Counted from the stretch's first letter, positions 32,341 to 42,173 are shown. The stretch: DNA of 64,000 nucleotides from Oceanicaulis sp052055585 (GCF_052055585.1 NZ_CP170485.1:434001-498000), one strand, 5' to 3'. A program made the numbers and translations. Notes: generated from the sequence alone by a model not told the origin.

Positions 32341-33918
32341 ATGGTCGACATGACCGTTGTGGAGCTGTCGCGCTGGCAATTCGCGCTGACAGCCATGTAT
32401 CACTTCCTCTTTGTACCGCTCACACTTGGACTGTCCATCATCCTCGCCATCATGGAGAGCGTTTATGTGATGACAGGCCGTCAGGTGTGGCGGGACATGA
32501 CGAAGTTCTGGGGCACGCTGTTCGGCATCAATTTCGTGCTGGGCGTGTCCACCGGGATCACGATGGAATTCCAGTTCGGCATGAACTGGTCCTATTACTC
32601 CCATTATGTGGGCGATATTTTCGGCGCGCCGCTCGCCATTGAGGGCCTGATGGCCTTCTTCCTGGAAGCCACGCTGGTCGGCCTGTTCTTCTTTGGCTGG
32701 GACCGGATGAGCAAGCTGGGCCATCTGGCGGCGACCTGGTTCATGGCGATCGCCACAAACCTGTCCGCGCTGTGGATCCTGATCGCCAATGGCTGGATGC
32801 AGAACCCGGTCGGGTCTGAATTCAACCCCGACACCATGCGCATGGAAGTCACCGACTTCATGGCGGTGCTGTTCAACCCGGTGGCGCAGGCGAAGTTCGT
32901 GCACACGGTCTCGGCCGGTTATGTGACGGGCGCGCTGTTCGTTCTGGGCGTTTCGGCCTTCTTCCTTCTGAACCGGCGCTTTGTCGGTTTCGCCAAACGT
33001 TCGATGACGGTTGCGGCCGCCTTCGGTCTGGCGGGGGCCCTGTCGGCGGTGGTTCTGGGTGATGAGAGCGGCTACGCCCTCACCGATAACCAGAAGATGA
33101 AACTCGCCGCCCTTGAAGCCATGTGGCACACCGAAGAGGCGCCTGCGCCCCTGACGGTGGTCGGTTTTCCCAATCGCGAAACCCATGAAACCGAGCACGC
33201 CATCGAGATTCCCTGGGTGCTGGGTCTGATCGCAACGCGGTCGCTTGATACCGAGGTTGAAGGCATTCTTCCGCTGGTCGCCCATGCCGAGACCCGCATC
33301 GAGAACGGGGTCCAGGCGTATGACGCGATGATGCGTCTGCGCGACAATCCCGAAGACGCCGAGGCGCGCACCCGGTTCGAGGAAGCCAAGTTCGATCTTG
33401 GCTACGCCATGCTGTTGCGTCGCTATGTCGAGGATCCGCGCGAGGCGAGCCCCGAGCAGATCGCACAGGCCGCCATGGACACCATCCCCAATGTGGCGGT
33501 GATGTTCTGGAGCTTCCGCTTCATGGCCGGGCTGGGCTTTTACTTCATCGCCCTGTTCGGAACGGCTTTCGTGCTGAGCTCGCTGCGCAAGCATGAAACC
33601 CGCTGGTTCCTGAAACTGGCGCTGGTCTCGCTGCCGCTGCCCTGGGTGGCCGCCGAGCTGGGCTGGCTTCTGGCCGAATACGGTCGCCAACCCTGGATCA
33701 TTGAAGGCGTGCTGCCGACCTTTGAAGGGGTGTCGAGCCTTCATCCCACCCAGATGATCCTGACCATTGTCGGCTTCACCGCGCTTTATGGTGCGCTGGC
33801 CGTGGTCGAGGTCACCCTGATGATCAAATACATCCGCCGCGGTCCCTATCCTGACGGGCCGGCGCACGGATCATCCCTGAAACGCCAGGGCGGTTTCGAA
33901 CCGCTGCCGGCTGAATAG
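32341..33918 (+). CDS. cydA: Cytochrome bd ubiquinol oxidase subunit I
   Basis: A 525-aa membrane oxidase subunit. Landmarks: SRWQFALTAMYHFLFVPLTLGLS (heme b595 His), GINFVLGVSTGITMEFQFGMNWSYYSHYVGDIFGAPLAIEG, and the quinol-site-adjacent GRQPWIIEGVLPT. The start at 32341 follows GGAGGGTG; the upstream in-frame TTG codons are not needed. It reduces oxygen to water with high affinity. Confidence 0.97.
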   Translation: MVDMTVVELSRWQFALTAMYHFLFVPLTLGLSIILAIMESVYVMTGRQVWRDMTKFWGTLFGINFVLGVSTGITMEFQFGMNWSYYSHYVGDIFGAPLAIEGLMAFFLEATLVGLFFFGWDRMSKLGHLAATWFMAIATNLSALWILIANGWMQNPVGSEFNPDTMRMEVTDFMAVLFNPVAQAKFVHTVSAGYVTGALFVLGVSAFFLLNRRFVGFAKRSMTVAAAFGLAGALSAVVLGDESGYALTDNQKMKLAALEAMWHTEEAPAPLTVVGFPNRETHETEHAIEIPWVLGLIATRSLDTEVEGILPLVAHAETRIENGVQAYDAMMRLRDNPEDAEARTRFEEAKFDLGYAMLLRRYVEDPREASPEQIAQAAMDTIPNVAVMFWSFRFMAGLGFYFIALFGTAFVLSSLRKHETRWFLKLALVSLPLPWVAAELGWLLAEYGRQPWIIEGVLPTFEGVSSLHPTQMILTIVGFTALYGALAVVEVTLMIKYIRRGPYPDGPAHGSSLKRQGGFEPLPAE

Positions 33919-33930
33919 GGAGGAGCGACA

Positions 33931-35076
33931 ATGGACATTCCTCTGTCATACGAACTTTTGCGGGTGATCTGGTGGGCGCTTCTGGGCGTGCTGCTGATCG
34001 GCTTCGCAGTCACCGACGGTTTCGATCTGGGTGTGGCGGGGCTTCTGCCCTTCGTCGCCCGGACTGACACCGAGCGCCGTATCGCCATCAACACGGTCGG
34101 CCCGACCTGGGAAGGCAATCAGGTCTGGCTGATCCTGGGCGGGGGCGCGATCTTCGCGGCCTGGCCTCTGGTCTATGCCGTCTCGTTCTCGTCCTTCTAT
34201 CTGGCGATGTTCGTGGTGCTGGCAGCGCTGATCCTGCGTCCCGTGGGCTTCAAGTATCGCTCCAAGCGCAATGACCCGCGCTGGCGCAGCTTCTGGGACT
34301 GGGCGCTGTTCATCGGCGGTTTCGTTCCGGCGCTGATCTTTGGTGTCGCGGTGGGCAATGTGCTGGTCGGCGCGCCTTTCCGGATGAATGACGACATGCG
34401 CATCTTCTGGGATGGCAATTTCTTCGGCCTGCTCAATCCGTTCGCCCTGCTGTGCGGCCTTCTGAGCGTGACCATGCTGTTCCTGCACGGCGCGGCCTGG
34501 TTGTCGATGAAAGCCGAGTACGGCCCGGTTCGTGATCGCGCGCGCACCTTTGCGCCGATCTTCGCCTTCGCGTCCATTGCGTTGTTCGCACTGGCGGGCG
34601 CCTGGGTGGCGTTCGGGGATCTGGGCTATCAAGTCACCAACACCGTCGCACCCGATGGCCCGGCCAATCCGCGTCTGACGGAAACCGTGCGCGAAGGCGG
34701 CGCCTGGCTTGCCAATTATGGCCGCTATCCGTGGATGATCCTGGCCCCGGTGCTGGGCTTTGGCGGGGCTGTGCTGGCGCTGTTTGGCCTGCGCTCCAAT
34801 TCGGAGGCGTTGACCTTCATCGGCTCCAAGCTGTCGGTGGTGGGCATCATCTCGACCGTGGGGCTGTCGATGTTCCCGTTCATCCTGCCTTCGAGCATTG
34901 ATCCCAATGCCTCGCTGACAGTGTGGAACGCCTCTTCCAGTCATACGACGCTGTTCGTCATGCTGATCGTGACGGCGATCTTCCTGCCGATCGTGCTCGC
35001 CTACACGGCCTGGGCGTTCAAGGTAATGTGGGGCCGGGTCACGACCGAACAGGTCGAGAGCGGCGATTACTACTAG
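33931..35076 (+). CDS. cydB: Cytochrome bd ubiquinol oxidase subunit II
   Basis: A 381-aa membrane protein. Family blocks: WWALLGVLLIGFAVTDGFDLGV, NTVGPTWEGNQVWLILGGGAIFAAWPLVYA, RPVGFKYRSK, and the C-terminal MFPFILPSSIDPNASLTVWNASSS. It starts 12 bases after cydA and is followed 17 bases later by cydX. Confidence 0.97.
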   Translation: MDIPLSYELLRVIWWALLGVLLIGFAVTDGFDLGVAGLLPFVARTDTERRIAINTVGPTWEGNQVWLILGGGAIFAAWPLVYAVSFSSFYLAMFVVLAALILRPVGFKYRSKRNDPRWRSFWDWALFIGGFVPALIFGVAVGNVLVGAPFRMNDDMRIFWDGNFFGLLNPFALLCGLLSVTMLFLHGAAWLSMKAEYGPVRDRARTFAPIFAFASIALFALAGAWVAFGDLGYQVTNTVAPDGPANPRLTETVREGGAWLANYGRYPWMILAPVLGFGGAVLALFGLRSNSEALTFIGSKLSVVGIISTVGLSMFPFILPSSIDPNASLTVWNASSSHTTLFVMLIVTAIFLPIVLAYTAWAFKVMWGRVTTEQVESGDYY

Positions 35077-35093
35077 GACAAGGAGAACAGACG

Positions 35094-35219
35094 ATGTGGT
35101 ATTTCACTTGGATTCTGGGCCTTGGACTGGCCTGCGCCTTCGCCATCCTCAACGCCATGTGGCATGAGCTGGCGCTGAGCGACACCGGGGACACCGGCAG
35201 CTCGGATGAAGCGTTCTGA
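35094..35219 (+). CDS. cydX: Cytochrome bd small subunit CydX
   Basis: A 41-aa single-TM peptide starting MWYFTWILGLGLACAFAILNAMWHE, the exact CydX/YbgT pattern (W-Y-F-x-W-I-L-G, then helix, then W-x-E). The ribosome-binding site is AAGGAGA. The C-terminal tail is acidic. It stabilises the CydAB complex. It is the last gene of the operon before the terminator. Confidence 0.94.
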   Translation: MWYFTWILGLGLACAFAILNAMWHELALSDTGDTGSSDEAF

Positions 35220-35240
35220 TCGTTTGATCACGGTTGGAAA

Positions 35241-35275
35241 CAAAACAGCCCGGACCTGAGGTCCGGGCTGTTTTG
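35241..35275. terminator. Bidirectional intrinsic terminator
   Basis: CAAAACAGCCCGGACC-TGA-GGTCCGGGCTGTTTTG forms a near-perfect hairpin flanked by A-run and T-run, so it works for cydX (plus) and for the convergent XRE gene (minus). Confidence 0.93.
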
Positions 35276-35294
35276 CATCAAGCGTTGGCTTGGA

Positions 35295-35948
35295 TCAGGC
35301 CGCTTCGGTGTCGTTGGCCGGGCTGGGCGTGTCTCCCGCTTCGTCATCGGCGAAGGTGCGAACCTTGATCGGACCATCCCAGTCCTTGAGGAGCTGTTCT
35401 TTTTCCTCGGTTGTGATCTGCACGTGCGCGCCATGCAGATACCAGCGACCGGCGTCGTCCCGCACGGGGATTTCCGTGGTCCGCCAGTGTGACACCGGAT
35501 CGCCTTCATGATCGTAGGTCCAGGTCACCTGCATGGAGGCGATGCGCCCCGAAAAGGCGCCCAGATCCAGAAACGCGTCCAGAATCTCGATGACGTCCGA
35601 ATTCTGTGATTCCAGAACTTCACCGGGTGTGAGGAGGTGGAACGGCGTGCCGTGATCACGCAGCGCTTCGCTGACGGTGTCGACGATGATCTTGCCGTCG
35701 ACTTCAGCCAGCATGCTGATCAGGTGCGGAGAATGGCTGATCGTGGTGCGGAAGTGCTCGAACAGCGGACGGTGCTCGGGCTCCTGAAGCAGGCGCTCCA
35801 GCTTGGTTTCCAGCTGCGTTGACGGCGAAGCCGTGGAATTCTCGAGTCGGGAGACATACGCCTGGCTGACGCCAAGCAGATGAGCGGCAGCTTCCTGCTT
35901 CAAGCCGGTGCGCTGACGGAAAGCTCTAAGCTCTTTTCCCCAGTTCAT
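35295..35948 (-). CDS. XRE-family transcriptional regulator
   Basis: A 217-aa protein. The N-terminal HTH_XRE domain (residues 1-60) reads LRAFRQRTGLKQEAAAHLLGVSQAYVSRLENSTASP. The remaining ~150 residues resemble a small sensor domain (PAS-like; HLISMLAEVDGKIIVDTVSEALRD...) without a clear ligand motif, and the tail is acidic. The start at 35948 places the HTH at the N-terminus; an extended ATG at 36011 is possible. It could respond to the respiratory state given its place next to cydABX, but that is only position. Confidence 0.85.
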   Translation of the reverse strand: MNWGKELRAFRQRTGLKQEAAAHLLGVSQAYVSRLENSTASPSTQLETKLERLLQEPEHRPLFEHFRTTISHSPHLISMLAEVDGKIIVDTVSEALRDHGTPFHLLTPGEVLESQNSDVIEILDAFLDLGAFSGRIASMQVTWTYDHEGDPVSHWRTTEIPVRDDAGRWYLHGAHVQITTEEKEQLLKDWDGPIKVRTFADDEAGDTPSPANDTEAA

Positions 35949-36167
35949 AATTTTAGACCTATTCAATGGTTCTGAGCGATGTGTCGCGTTTATTGAATCT
36001 GACTCAGTCACTTATGTGGTCATATTCTCAATCTTGCTGCACTGCAACGCATTCTCGGTTGAAAAATGCGCCTCTGACATGCCGAGCCGAACTTGACCGG
36101 ACGTTTTCGAGCCGTACTGTCCCCCTCAACTAAACCGCCGGCGGCGGGTACGAGGGAGGATTATGAT

Positions 36168-37982
36168 ATGGGCTTGTGGTCGACGATCCGTCGCGAGTGG
36201 TATTACACAACGCAGTTGGCGCGCATGCTGGGCGCGCTCAAGAAGATCACCCCGGACTCCGAATATCTGACGCCAGACCTGTTTGAAGACAGCGTCGACA
36301 AGCATGCGCAGCGGACGGCCTTCATTACCGAGAGCGGTGTGGAGATCAGCTATGCGCAGTTTGACCGCTATGCGAACCGGGTGGCGAACTGGGCGCTCGC
36401 GCAGGGCGTGAAGCCTGGCGACACTGTCGCGCTTTATATGGCGAACCGCTGGGAATACGTGGCGATCTGGTTCGGCCTGTCTAAGGTCGGCATTATGGGC
36501 GCGCTTCTGAACAACCAGATCACCGGCCATTCTCTGGCGCACTGCATTGATGTGTCCGAAGCCCAGCACGTGATCGTCGAGGGCGAGCTGGCCGAGCAGT
36601 ATGAAAGCGCCTGCGCGCTGATCAACTGCAAGCTCATCCCGTGGGTCAGCGATGGCAAACACGCCAAGGCGCCGGGCGGTCAGGACTTTGATGCTGCGCT
36701 GTCGGGCCAGTCCGATGTTCGCCCGGACCGCTCCCACCGGGCGCACCTCAAAGCCTCTGATCCGTGCATGAAGATGTACACCTCGGGCACCACGGGCCTG
36801 CCGAAAGCAGCCATCGTGGCGCACACCCGCGCCCTCTATTACCTGCAGGTCTTCGGCGTTGCCGGTCATTCCAGCAAGGAAGACCGCATGATGATGGTGC
36901 TGCCCATGTACCACGCCACGGGCGGCCTGTGCGGTGTTGGCGCGGCGCTGTCTTTTGGCGGCGCGGTCATCGTGCGCAAGAAATTCTCCGCCACCCGCTT
37001 CTGGAAAGACGCCGCAGACACCGGCGCGACCATGCTGATGTATGTGGGCGAGCTGTGCCGCTTCCTGGTCGCCGCCGAACCCAATGAGTGGGAGAAGAAG
37101 CACAAGATCCGCATTGCGATCGGCAATGGTCTGCGTCCGGATGTGTGGCCGCGCTTTGTCGAGCGGTCCGGCATTCCGCGCATCATGGAATTTTATGGCG
37201 CGACCGAGGGCAATGTCGGCCTGATCAACCTGGATTCCAAGCAAGGCGCGATTGGGCGCGTGCCGCCGCACCTGTCCAAGCGTTTCAACATCAAGCTCGT
37301 CAAGTTCGACATGGACGAGGAAGCTCCGATCCGCGACGCCCAGGGCCGCTGCATCGAGTGCAAGCCGGGCGAGGTTGGCGAGGCGATTGGTGAAATCCGC
37401 GCCGATGACGCCCGCTATCGCTTTGACGGCTATGGCGATGAAGAAGCCACCAAGAAGAAGATCCTGCGCGATGTCTTCTCCGAGGGCGATGTCTACTTCC
37501 GCACCGGCGACCTGATGAAGCGCGACGCCCAGGGCTATTTTTACTTCATCGACCGGGTGGGCGACACCTTCCGCTGGAAGTCCGAGAACGTCTCCACCAA
37601 CGAAGTCGCAGAAGTCTTCGGCACCCACGAGAAAGTCGTTCAGGCCAATGTCTATGGCGTGGAAGTGGCGGACTATTCGGGCAAGGCCGGCATGGTCGCC
37701 CTTGTCACCGAGGAGGGGTTCGACCTTCAGGCCCTGCATGCGCACGTCCATAACGAGTTGCCGCATTATGCACGCCCGCTCTTCCTGCGTCTGAGCAAGG
37801 AAACCCAGGACGAGAACACCACCGGCACCTTCAAGCTGAAGAAGACCGATCTGGTGAAGCAGGGCTGGGATCCGGAGCTGATCTCCGAGCCGGTCTATTT
37901 TGATGATCCGGATGCGAACGCCTATGTGCCGCTGACTGCGGAGATTCGCGCCCAGATCATTTCGGGTGAGAAGCGGGTCTGA
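36168..37982 (+). CDS. Very-long-chain acyl-CoA synthetase (FATP-like)
   Basis: A 604-aa AMP-forming ligase that activates fatty acids. The P-loop is YTSGTTGLPKA, the adenylation motif FYGATEGNVGLINL, and the hinge DRVGDTFRWKSENVSTNEV, which is the FATP/FadD6 version. The ATG follows GAGGGAGGATT. The DUF924 gene starts 2 bases after its stop, so they form a transcript. Confidence 0.92.
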   Translation: MGLWSTIRREWYYTTQLARMLGALKKITPDSEYLTPDLFEDSVDKHAQRTAFITESGVEISYAQFDRYANRVANWALAQGVKPGDTVALYMANRWEYVAIWFGLSKVGIMGALLNNQITGHSLAHCIDVSEAQHVIVEGELAEQYESACALINCKLIPWVSDGKHAKAPGGQDFDAALSGQSDVRPDRSHRAHLKASDPCMKMYTSGTTGLPKAAIVAHTRALYYLQVFGVAGHSSKEDRMMMVLPMYHATGGLCGVGAALSFGGAVIVRKKFSATRFWKDAADTGATMLMYVGELCRFLVAAEPNEWEKKHKIRIAIGNGLRPDVWPRFVERSGIPRIMEFYGATEGNVGLINLDSKQGAIGRVPPHLSKRFNIKLVKFDMDEEAPIRDAQGRCIECKPGEVGEAIGEIRADDARYRFDGYGDEEATKKKILRDVFSEGDVYFRTGDLMKRDAQGYFYFIDRVGDTFRWKSENVSTNEVAEVFGTHEKVVQANVYGVEVADYSGKAGMVALVTEEGFDLQALHAHVHNELPHYARPLFLRLSKETQDENTTGTFKLKKTDLVKQGWDPELISEPVYFDDPDANAYVPLTAEIRAQIISGEKRV

Positions 37983-37984
37983 TC

Positions 37985-38584
37985 ATGACGCTGCTGCCGG
38001 AAGACATTCTGGACTTCTGGTTTGAAGAGGCCGGTCCCCAGGCCTGGTTTGACGTGAACCCGGCGTTTGACGCCCGGGTGCGCCGCAAGCTTGGGCCGGC
38101 CTGTCACAGCTTTTTGCAGACGCGGTCGGTTCAGGGACATCCCTGGCTGGTGGAACCTGAGAGTGCGCTGGCCCTGGTCATTCTGCTCGACCAGGCCCCG
38201 CGCAATGTCTGGCGCGGCTCCAATGCGGCGTTTGCGCTTGACCCTCTCAGCCGGGAAGCGGCGATGTGCATGCTGGAGGCGGGCTTTGACTGGGCCCTGC
38301 CCAAAGAGCGCCGCGCCTTTGTGTATCTGCCTTTCTCCCATTCCGAGGATATCGAGGATCAGGCCCTGTCCGTGCTGATGTGCGAAGAGCGGCTTGGACC
38401 TGACAGCGAGAACACCCGCCATGCCCGCGCGCATATGGATGTGATCGCCCGCTTTGCCCGTTTCCCTCATCGGAATGCGGTGCTGGGGCGGACGCCCCGG
38501 CCCGAAGAGACGAAGTTTCTGCAAGAGGGCGGTTACGCCCCCGGCTCGAAACGCCCGGCAAAAACGACCCAAGGGCAGTCCTGA
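37985..38584 (+). CDS. DUF924 family protein
   Basis: A 199-aa protein with the DUF924 pattern: DILDFWFEEAGPQAWF, a basic helix FDARVRRKLGPACHSF, ALALVILLDQAPRNVWRGS, and FVYLPFSHSEDIEDQ. The family is TPR-like and helical with no assigned reaction. It is co-transcribed with the acyl-CoA synthetase. Confidence 0.92.
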   Translation: MTLLPEDILDFWFEEAGPQAWFDVNPAFDARVRRKLGPACHSFLQTRSVQGHPWLVEPESALALVILLDQAPRNVWRGSNAAFALDPLSREAAMCMLEAGFDWALPKERRAFVYLPFSHSEDIEDQALSVLMCEERLGPDSENTRHARAHMDVIARFARFPHRNAVLGRTPRPEETKFLQEGGYAPGSKRPAKTTQGQS

Positions 38585-38688
38585 CTCAGTCTGTGCGCGC
38601 TGGAATTATACTAAACAATTGATTTACAAGGGACCTGTTTCGGCAAGCCCTTTGCAGGACGGCTGGCGAACCCCTCAAGGAGCCGTCC

Positions 38689-38919
38689 ATGCCTGCCCAA
38701 CGTCAGTCCCGCATCACCCCGCTTGATATTCGCGCCATTGCTTTCACGCTGGTGGATCGTCACGGGGATATGGCGCTCAATTATGCCGACATGGCGGTGA
38801 CCGAGCTTGAGCAGAAGGGTGAGGATGAAAGCGCGAACGCCTGGCGCGTGCTGCGTTGGGAAATCCAGGATGCGTTGGCGGGTGTGATTGAGCGCGAGAG
38901 CCCGATCCAGATGCAATAA
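38689..38919 (+). CDS. Small conserved-looking protein, unknown
   Basis: A 76-aa soluble protein, two predicted helices with TPLDIRAIAFTLVDRHGDMALNYADMAVTELEQ. AAGGAG provides a good ribosome-binding site. It looks like one of the short alphaproteobacterial helical proteins of unknown role. Confidence 0.68.
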   Translation: MPAQRQSRITPLDIRAIAFTLVDRHGDMALNYADMAVTELEQKGEDESANAWRVLRWEIQDALAGVIERESPIQMQ

Positions 38920-38980
38920 GTCTGTCTCTGTCACGAGAGTATGTCTTGCGCTAATGCCCCGGCTCACCCAGCTTTAGGCG

Positions 38981-39916
38981 ATGAGCGATTTATCCCTATT
39001 CGACACATGGATTAATCAGGCGGGCCTGAACGATCTGTTCAACCCGCAGAAAACCGTCACCGCCATGCGCGACGCCATGGCGAGGATGGAAGAGCTGGTC
39101 GAGGTTGCGCCTCCTCCTGTTGAGGAAGTTCACGATATCGAGATTGCGGGTGGTGATAGCCTGCGTCCCGCCCGGGTCTATATCCCCTATGGCGCGCAGC
39201 CTGATCACGGTCCGGGCCTGATCTTCTATCATGGCGGCGGTTTCATGGTGGGGTCGCTGAAATCTCATGACCCACTGTGCCGTCGACTGGCGGCGGTGTC
39301 CGGGGTGCGTATCTGTTCGGTGGATTATCGCCTGGCGCCGGAGCATCCGTTCCCGGCTGCCGTGGATGATGCCTTCGCGGCGATGGACGCGGCGCTCGCC
39401 GGTGAGCTCTCTGCCTATGGCTTTGACCCCGAGCGCATGGCGGTCGGCGGGGATTCGGCGGGCGGCAATCTGGCGGCCACCGTGGCGCGCGACCGTCGGG
39501 ACCAGCTGCACTACCAGCTTCTGCTCTATCCACTGATGCAGCTTCTGCAGACCAAGAAGGACCGGCCGCGCTGGCAGGAAGGTCCGCTTCTGTCTGAATT
39601 CACGCTCGAGGAAATCCGCAAGCATTACATCCGCGACGCTGATCCGGCGGATACCCGGATCTCGCCGCTGCTTGCAGACGATCTCAAAGGCTTGCCGCCC
39701 GCCTATATCCTGGCGGCCGAGATGGATCCGTTGCTGGATGAGGGCGCGGCCTATCGCGACCGGATGATCGCGTCAGGCGTCAGCGTGGACTACAGGCTGT
39801 GGAAGATGGTGCCCCATGGCTTCCTGAACATGTCCCGCCTGTTCCCGGCCTGTGTAACGGCGATCGAAGAGTCGGCGAAGGCGCTCGACAAGGCGTTTCA
39901 AGCCAGACCCTTGTGA
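38981..39916 (+). CDS. Alpha/beta hydrolase, hormone-sensitive lipase family
   Basis: A 311-aa esterase. The oxyanion motif is HGGGFMVGS, the nucleophile GDSAGGNLAA, the acid in EMDPLLDEG and the histidine in VPHGFLNMS. All four HSL landmarks are present in the correct order. No signal peptide. It is alone upstream of selO. Confidence 0.93.
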   Translation: MSDLSLFDTWINQAGLNDLFNPQKTVTAMRDAMARMEELVEVAPPPVEEVHDIEIAGGDSLRPARVYIPYGAQPDHGPGLIFYHGGGFMVGSLKSHDPLCRRLAAVSGVRICSVDYRLAPEHPFPAAVDDAFAAMDAALAGELSAYGFDPERMAVGGDSAGGNLAATVARDRRDQLHYQLLLYPLMQLLQTKKDRPRWQEGPLLSEFTLEEIRKHYIRDADPADTRISPLLADDLKGLPPAYILAAEMDPLLDEGAAYRDRMIASGVSVDYRLWKMVPHGFLNMSRLFPACVTAIEESAKALDKAFQARPL

Positions 39917-39945
39917 GGCGCTGCGGCAGGGCTTAGCTCTGCAGG

Positions 39946-41388
39946 ATGAGCATGACGTCCCGATACCGCCCGGACCCGCGTTTCGCCGCCTTGGGCGATG
40001 CGTATTCCGACCCTGTGGAGCCAGCCGGTTTTCCGGAAGCGAACCTGCGCTGGTGGAATGAGCGCTGGGCGCAGGAGATCGGTCTTGGCGCGTTGGATGA
40101 GGCCGAGCGCGAGGCGCATTTTCATCGCTTCAAACCCTTGCCGGACAACCAGCCTGTTCCCCGAGCCATCCGCTATCACGGCCACCAGTTTCGCACTTAC
40201 AACCCGCAGATCGGTGACGGGCGGGGCTTTTTATATGCTCAGTTGCGCGACCGGCATGATCGGTTGCTGGACCTGGGCACCAAGGGGTCTGGCCAGACAC
40301 CGTATTCGCGCTCAGGCGATGGCCGCCTGACCCTGAAGGGCGCTGTGCGGGAAGTTCTGGCGTCAGAAATGCTGGAAGCCTTGGGCGTTTACACCTCCAA
40401 GACCTTTGCCGTTTACGAGACCGGCGAGCAGCTTCATCGCGGCGACGAACCGTCTCCGACGCGGTCCGCGGTTCTGACCCGGCTGCAGCACTCCCATTTG
40501 CGGTTTGGGGTGTTTCAGCGGCACGCCTATTTCGAACGTCCCGACCTCATCGGTGAGCTGGTCGAGTATGCGATCGCGCACCTCGTTCCGGAAGCGGCTG
40601 ATATCGAAGGGGACCGGGCCGCCGCCCTTCTTGAGGCCGTCTCCCGACGATCCGCCCGTCTCGCCGCGCAATGGATGGCGGCGGGCTTTGTTCATGGCGT
40701 TCTCAACACAGACAATCTGGTGGTGACCGGGGAGAGCTTTGACTATGGCCCCTGGCGGTTCCTGCCGCATTTCGAGCCCGGCTTCACCGCAGCCTATTTT
40801 GACGAGCAGGGGCTGTATGCCTATGCCCGCCAGCCCGAAAGCGTGTTCTGGGCGCTCCAGCAACTGGCCGGCGCGCTGAGTCTGGTCGGGGATCAGGACG
40901 CCCTGATCTCAGTGCTGGAAGCCTATCCCGGTCATTACAAGCGCGAGATCATCACCGCCTTCCATCACCGTCTGGGGGTCGAGCCCAAGGGCGATGACAG
41001 TGATGGCGCGCTGGTCAGTGGCCTTCTCAACGCCAGTCGGGAGCTCGAAATCCCGTTCGAGGCGCTGTTCTTTGACTGGTTCTGTGGCGAGGCTTCACAA
41101 GAGCGGGCGCTCGGGTCGGAACGAGGCGCACTCTACGGCGAGGACGCATTCGCGGCTGTACAGGCTCAGCTGCTGGAGCGCACGCCCGTTCGGGCTGAGC
41201 GCCTGTCTCATGCCTGTTTCAGCAAGCCTGCGCCCGTTCACATGACGATTGAGCGGGTGGAATCGATCTGGGCGCCGATCGCAGAGCGGGATGACTGGTT
41301 CGCGCTGGAACAGACATTGTCGGATGTGAGCGCGGCGCGCGCCGCCTATGATCTCGGACGTGACCGGGTCGGCTTTCTATCGGAGTAG
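39946..41388 (+). CDS. selO: Protein adenylyltransferase SelO
   Basis: A 480-aa pseudokinase-fold enzyme that AMPylates proteins in redox stress. Blocks: AIRYHGHQFRTYNPQIGDGRGFL, DLGTKGSGQTPYSRSGDGRLTLKGAVREVLASEML, and HGVLNTDNLVVTGESFDYGPWRFL. The ATG could also be two codons downstream. The C-terminal selenocysteine of some homologs is not present. pgeF starts 4 bases after its stop. Confidence 0.94.
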   Translation: MSMTSRYRPDPRFAALGDAYSDPVEPAGFPEANLRWWNERWAQEIGLGALDEAEREAHFHRFKPLPDNQPVPRAIRYHGHQFRTYNPQIGDGRGFLYAQLRDRHDRLLDLGTKGSGQTPYSRSGDGRLTLKGAVREVLASEMLEALGVYTSKTFAVYETGEQLHRGDEPSPTRSAVLTRLQHSHLRFGVFQRHAYFERPDLIGELVEYAIAHLVPEAADIEGDRAAALLEAVSRRSARLAAQWMAAGFVHGVLNTDNLVVTGESFDYGPWRFLPHFEPGFTAAYFDEQGLYAYARQPESVFWALQQLAGALSLVGDQDALISVLEAYPGHYKREIITAFHHRLGVEPKGDDSDGALVSGLLNASRELEIPFEALFFDWFCGEASQERALGSERGALYGEDAFAAVQAQLLERTPVRAERLSHACFSKPAPVHMTIERVESIWAPIAERDDWFALEQTLSDVSAARAAYDLGRDRVGFLSE

Positions 41389-41392
41389 CGCC

Positions 41393-42172
41393 ATGCTGGA
41401 CATTCTGCGCGCAGACGGATTTGGCGATGACACTGTCAGTCACGGCTTCACCACACGCGCAGGCGGGGTCAGCCAAGTCCCTTACGCCAGCCTGAACCTG
41501 TCCTGGTCGCGGGGTGACGACAAAGCCGCGGTTGAGGAAAACCGTCGTCGTGTGGGGGCCGCGTTCAGCGCCCGCCCTGTCTTCGCCAAACAGGTGCATG
41601 GAAACACCGTGATCCGGGTGGATGAAGCCCCTGACGACTGGACGGCGGGTGAGGGGGATGCCCTGATCACAAACCGACCGGGGCTGGCGCTGTGCGCGCA
41701 GACCGCCGATTGCACGCCGGTGCTGATGTACGACCGTGAAACCCGCTCCATCGCCGCCATTCATGCAGGCTGGCGCGGTGTCGTGGCAGAAGTGATTCCC
41801 GCCGCCATTCGCGCTTTGTCCGAGGCATATGGCGTGCGAACCGAAACGCTTCAGGCGGTGATCGGCCCGGCCGTGAGCGCAGAGAATTACCGGGTTGGAC
41901 CGGAAGTGCTGGACCAGTTCGAGGCGCTGTTCGGCCCATTGGATGACACATTCATCCTGCCTCGCGATGCTGGAGGCGGGGCGGGCCTGAATGTCTCTGA
42001 AGGCGCCCGGCGGCAGCTGATCGCCTCTGGCATTCCCGCTGCAAACATCAGCTGGATCAAGACCTGCACCTTCGCCGAGGAAGGCCGGTTCTTCTCCTGC
42101 CGCCGGGCGGCGCGGGACGGGCATGCGGGGCATTTCGGCGGCCAGTGCGGCGTTATCGCCCTGAACGCATAG
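41393..42172 (+). CDS. pgeF: Multicopper-oxidase-like laccase domain protein (PgeF)
   Basis: A 259-aa protein of the YfiH/PgeF family. Landmarks: VSHGFTTRAGGVS, FAKQVHGNTV, CAQTADCTPVLMYD, AIHAGWRGVVAEVIPAAI, and the C-terminal CTFAEEGRFFSCRRA. The family removes misincorporated residues from peptidoglycan precursors or acts as a purine nucleoside phosphorylase (both reported). It is coupled to selO. Confidence 0.92.
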   Translation: MLDILRADGFGDDTVSHGFTTRAGGVSQVPYASLNLSWSRGDDKAAVEENRRRVGAAFSARPVFAKQVHGNTVIRVDEAPDDWTAGEGDALITNRPGLALCAQTADCTPVLMYDRETRSIAAIHAGWRGVVAEVIPAAIRALSEAYGVRTETLQAVIGPAVSAENYRVGPEVLDQFEALFGPLDDTFILPRDAGGGAGLNVSEGARRQLIASGIPAANISWIKTCTFAEEGRFFSCRRAARDGHAGHFGGQCGVIALNA

Positions 42173-42173
42173 A

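Noticed and set aside
32272..33867. 531-codon antisense ORF over cydA
   Set aside because: A shadow frame of cydA rich in His/Arg/Gly; no motif or ribosome-binding site.
36126..37766. 546-codon antisense ORF over the acyl-CoA synthetase
   Set aside because: A GC-rich shadow of a gene with all family motifs; the antisense product has no recognisable domain.
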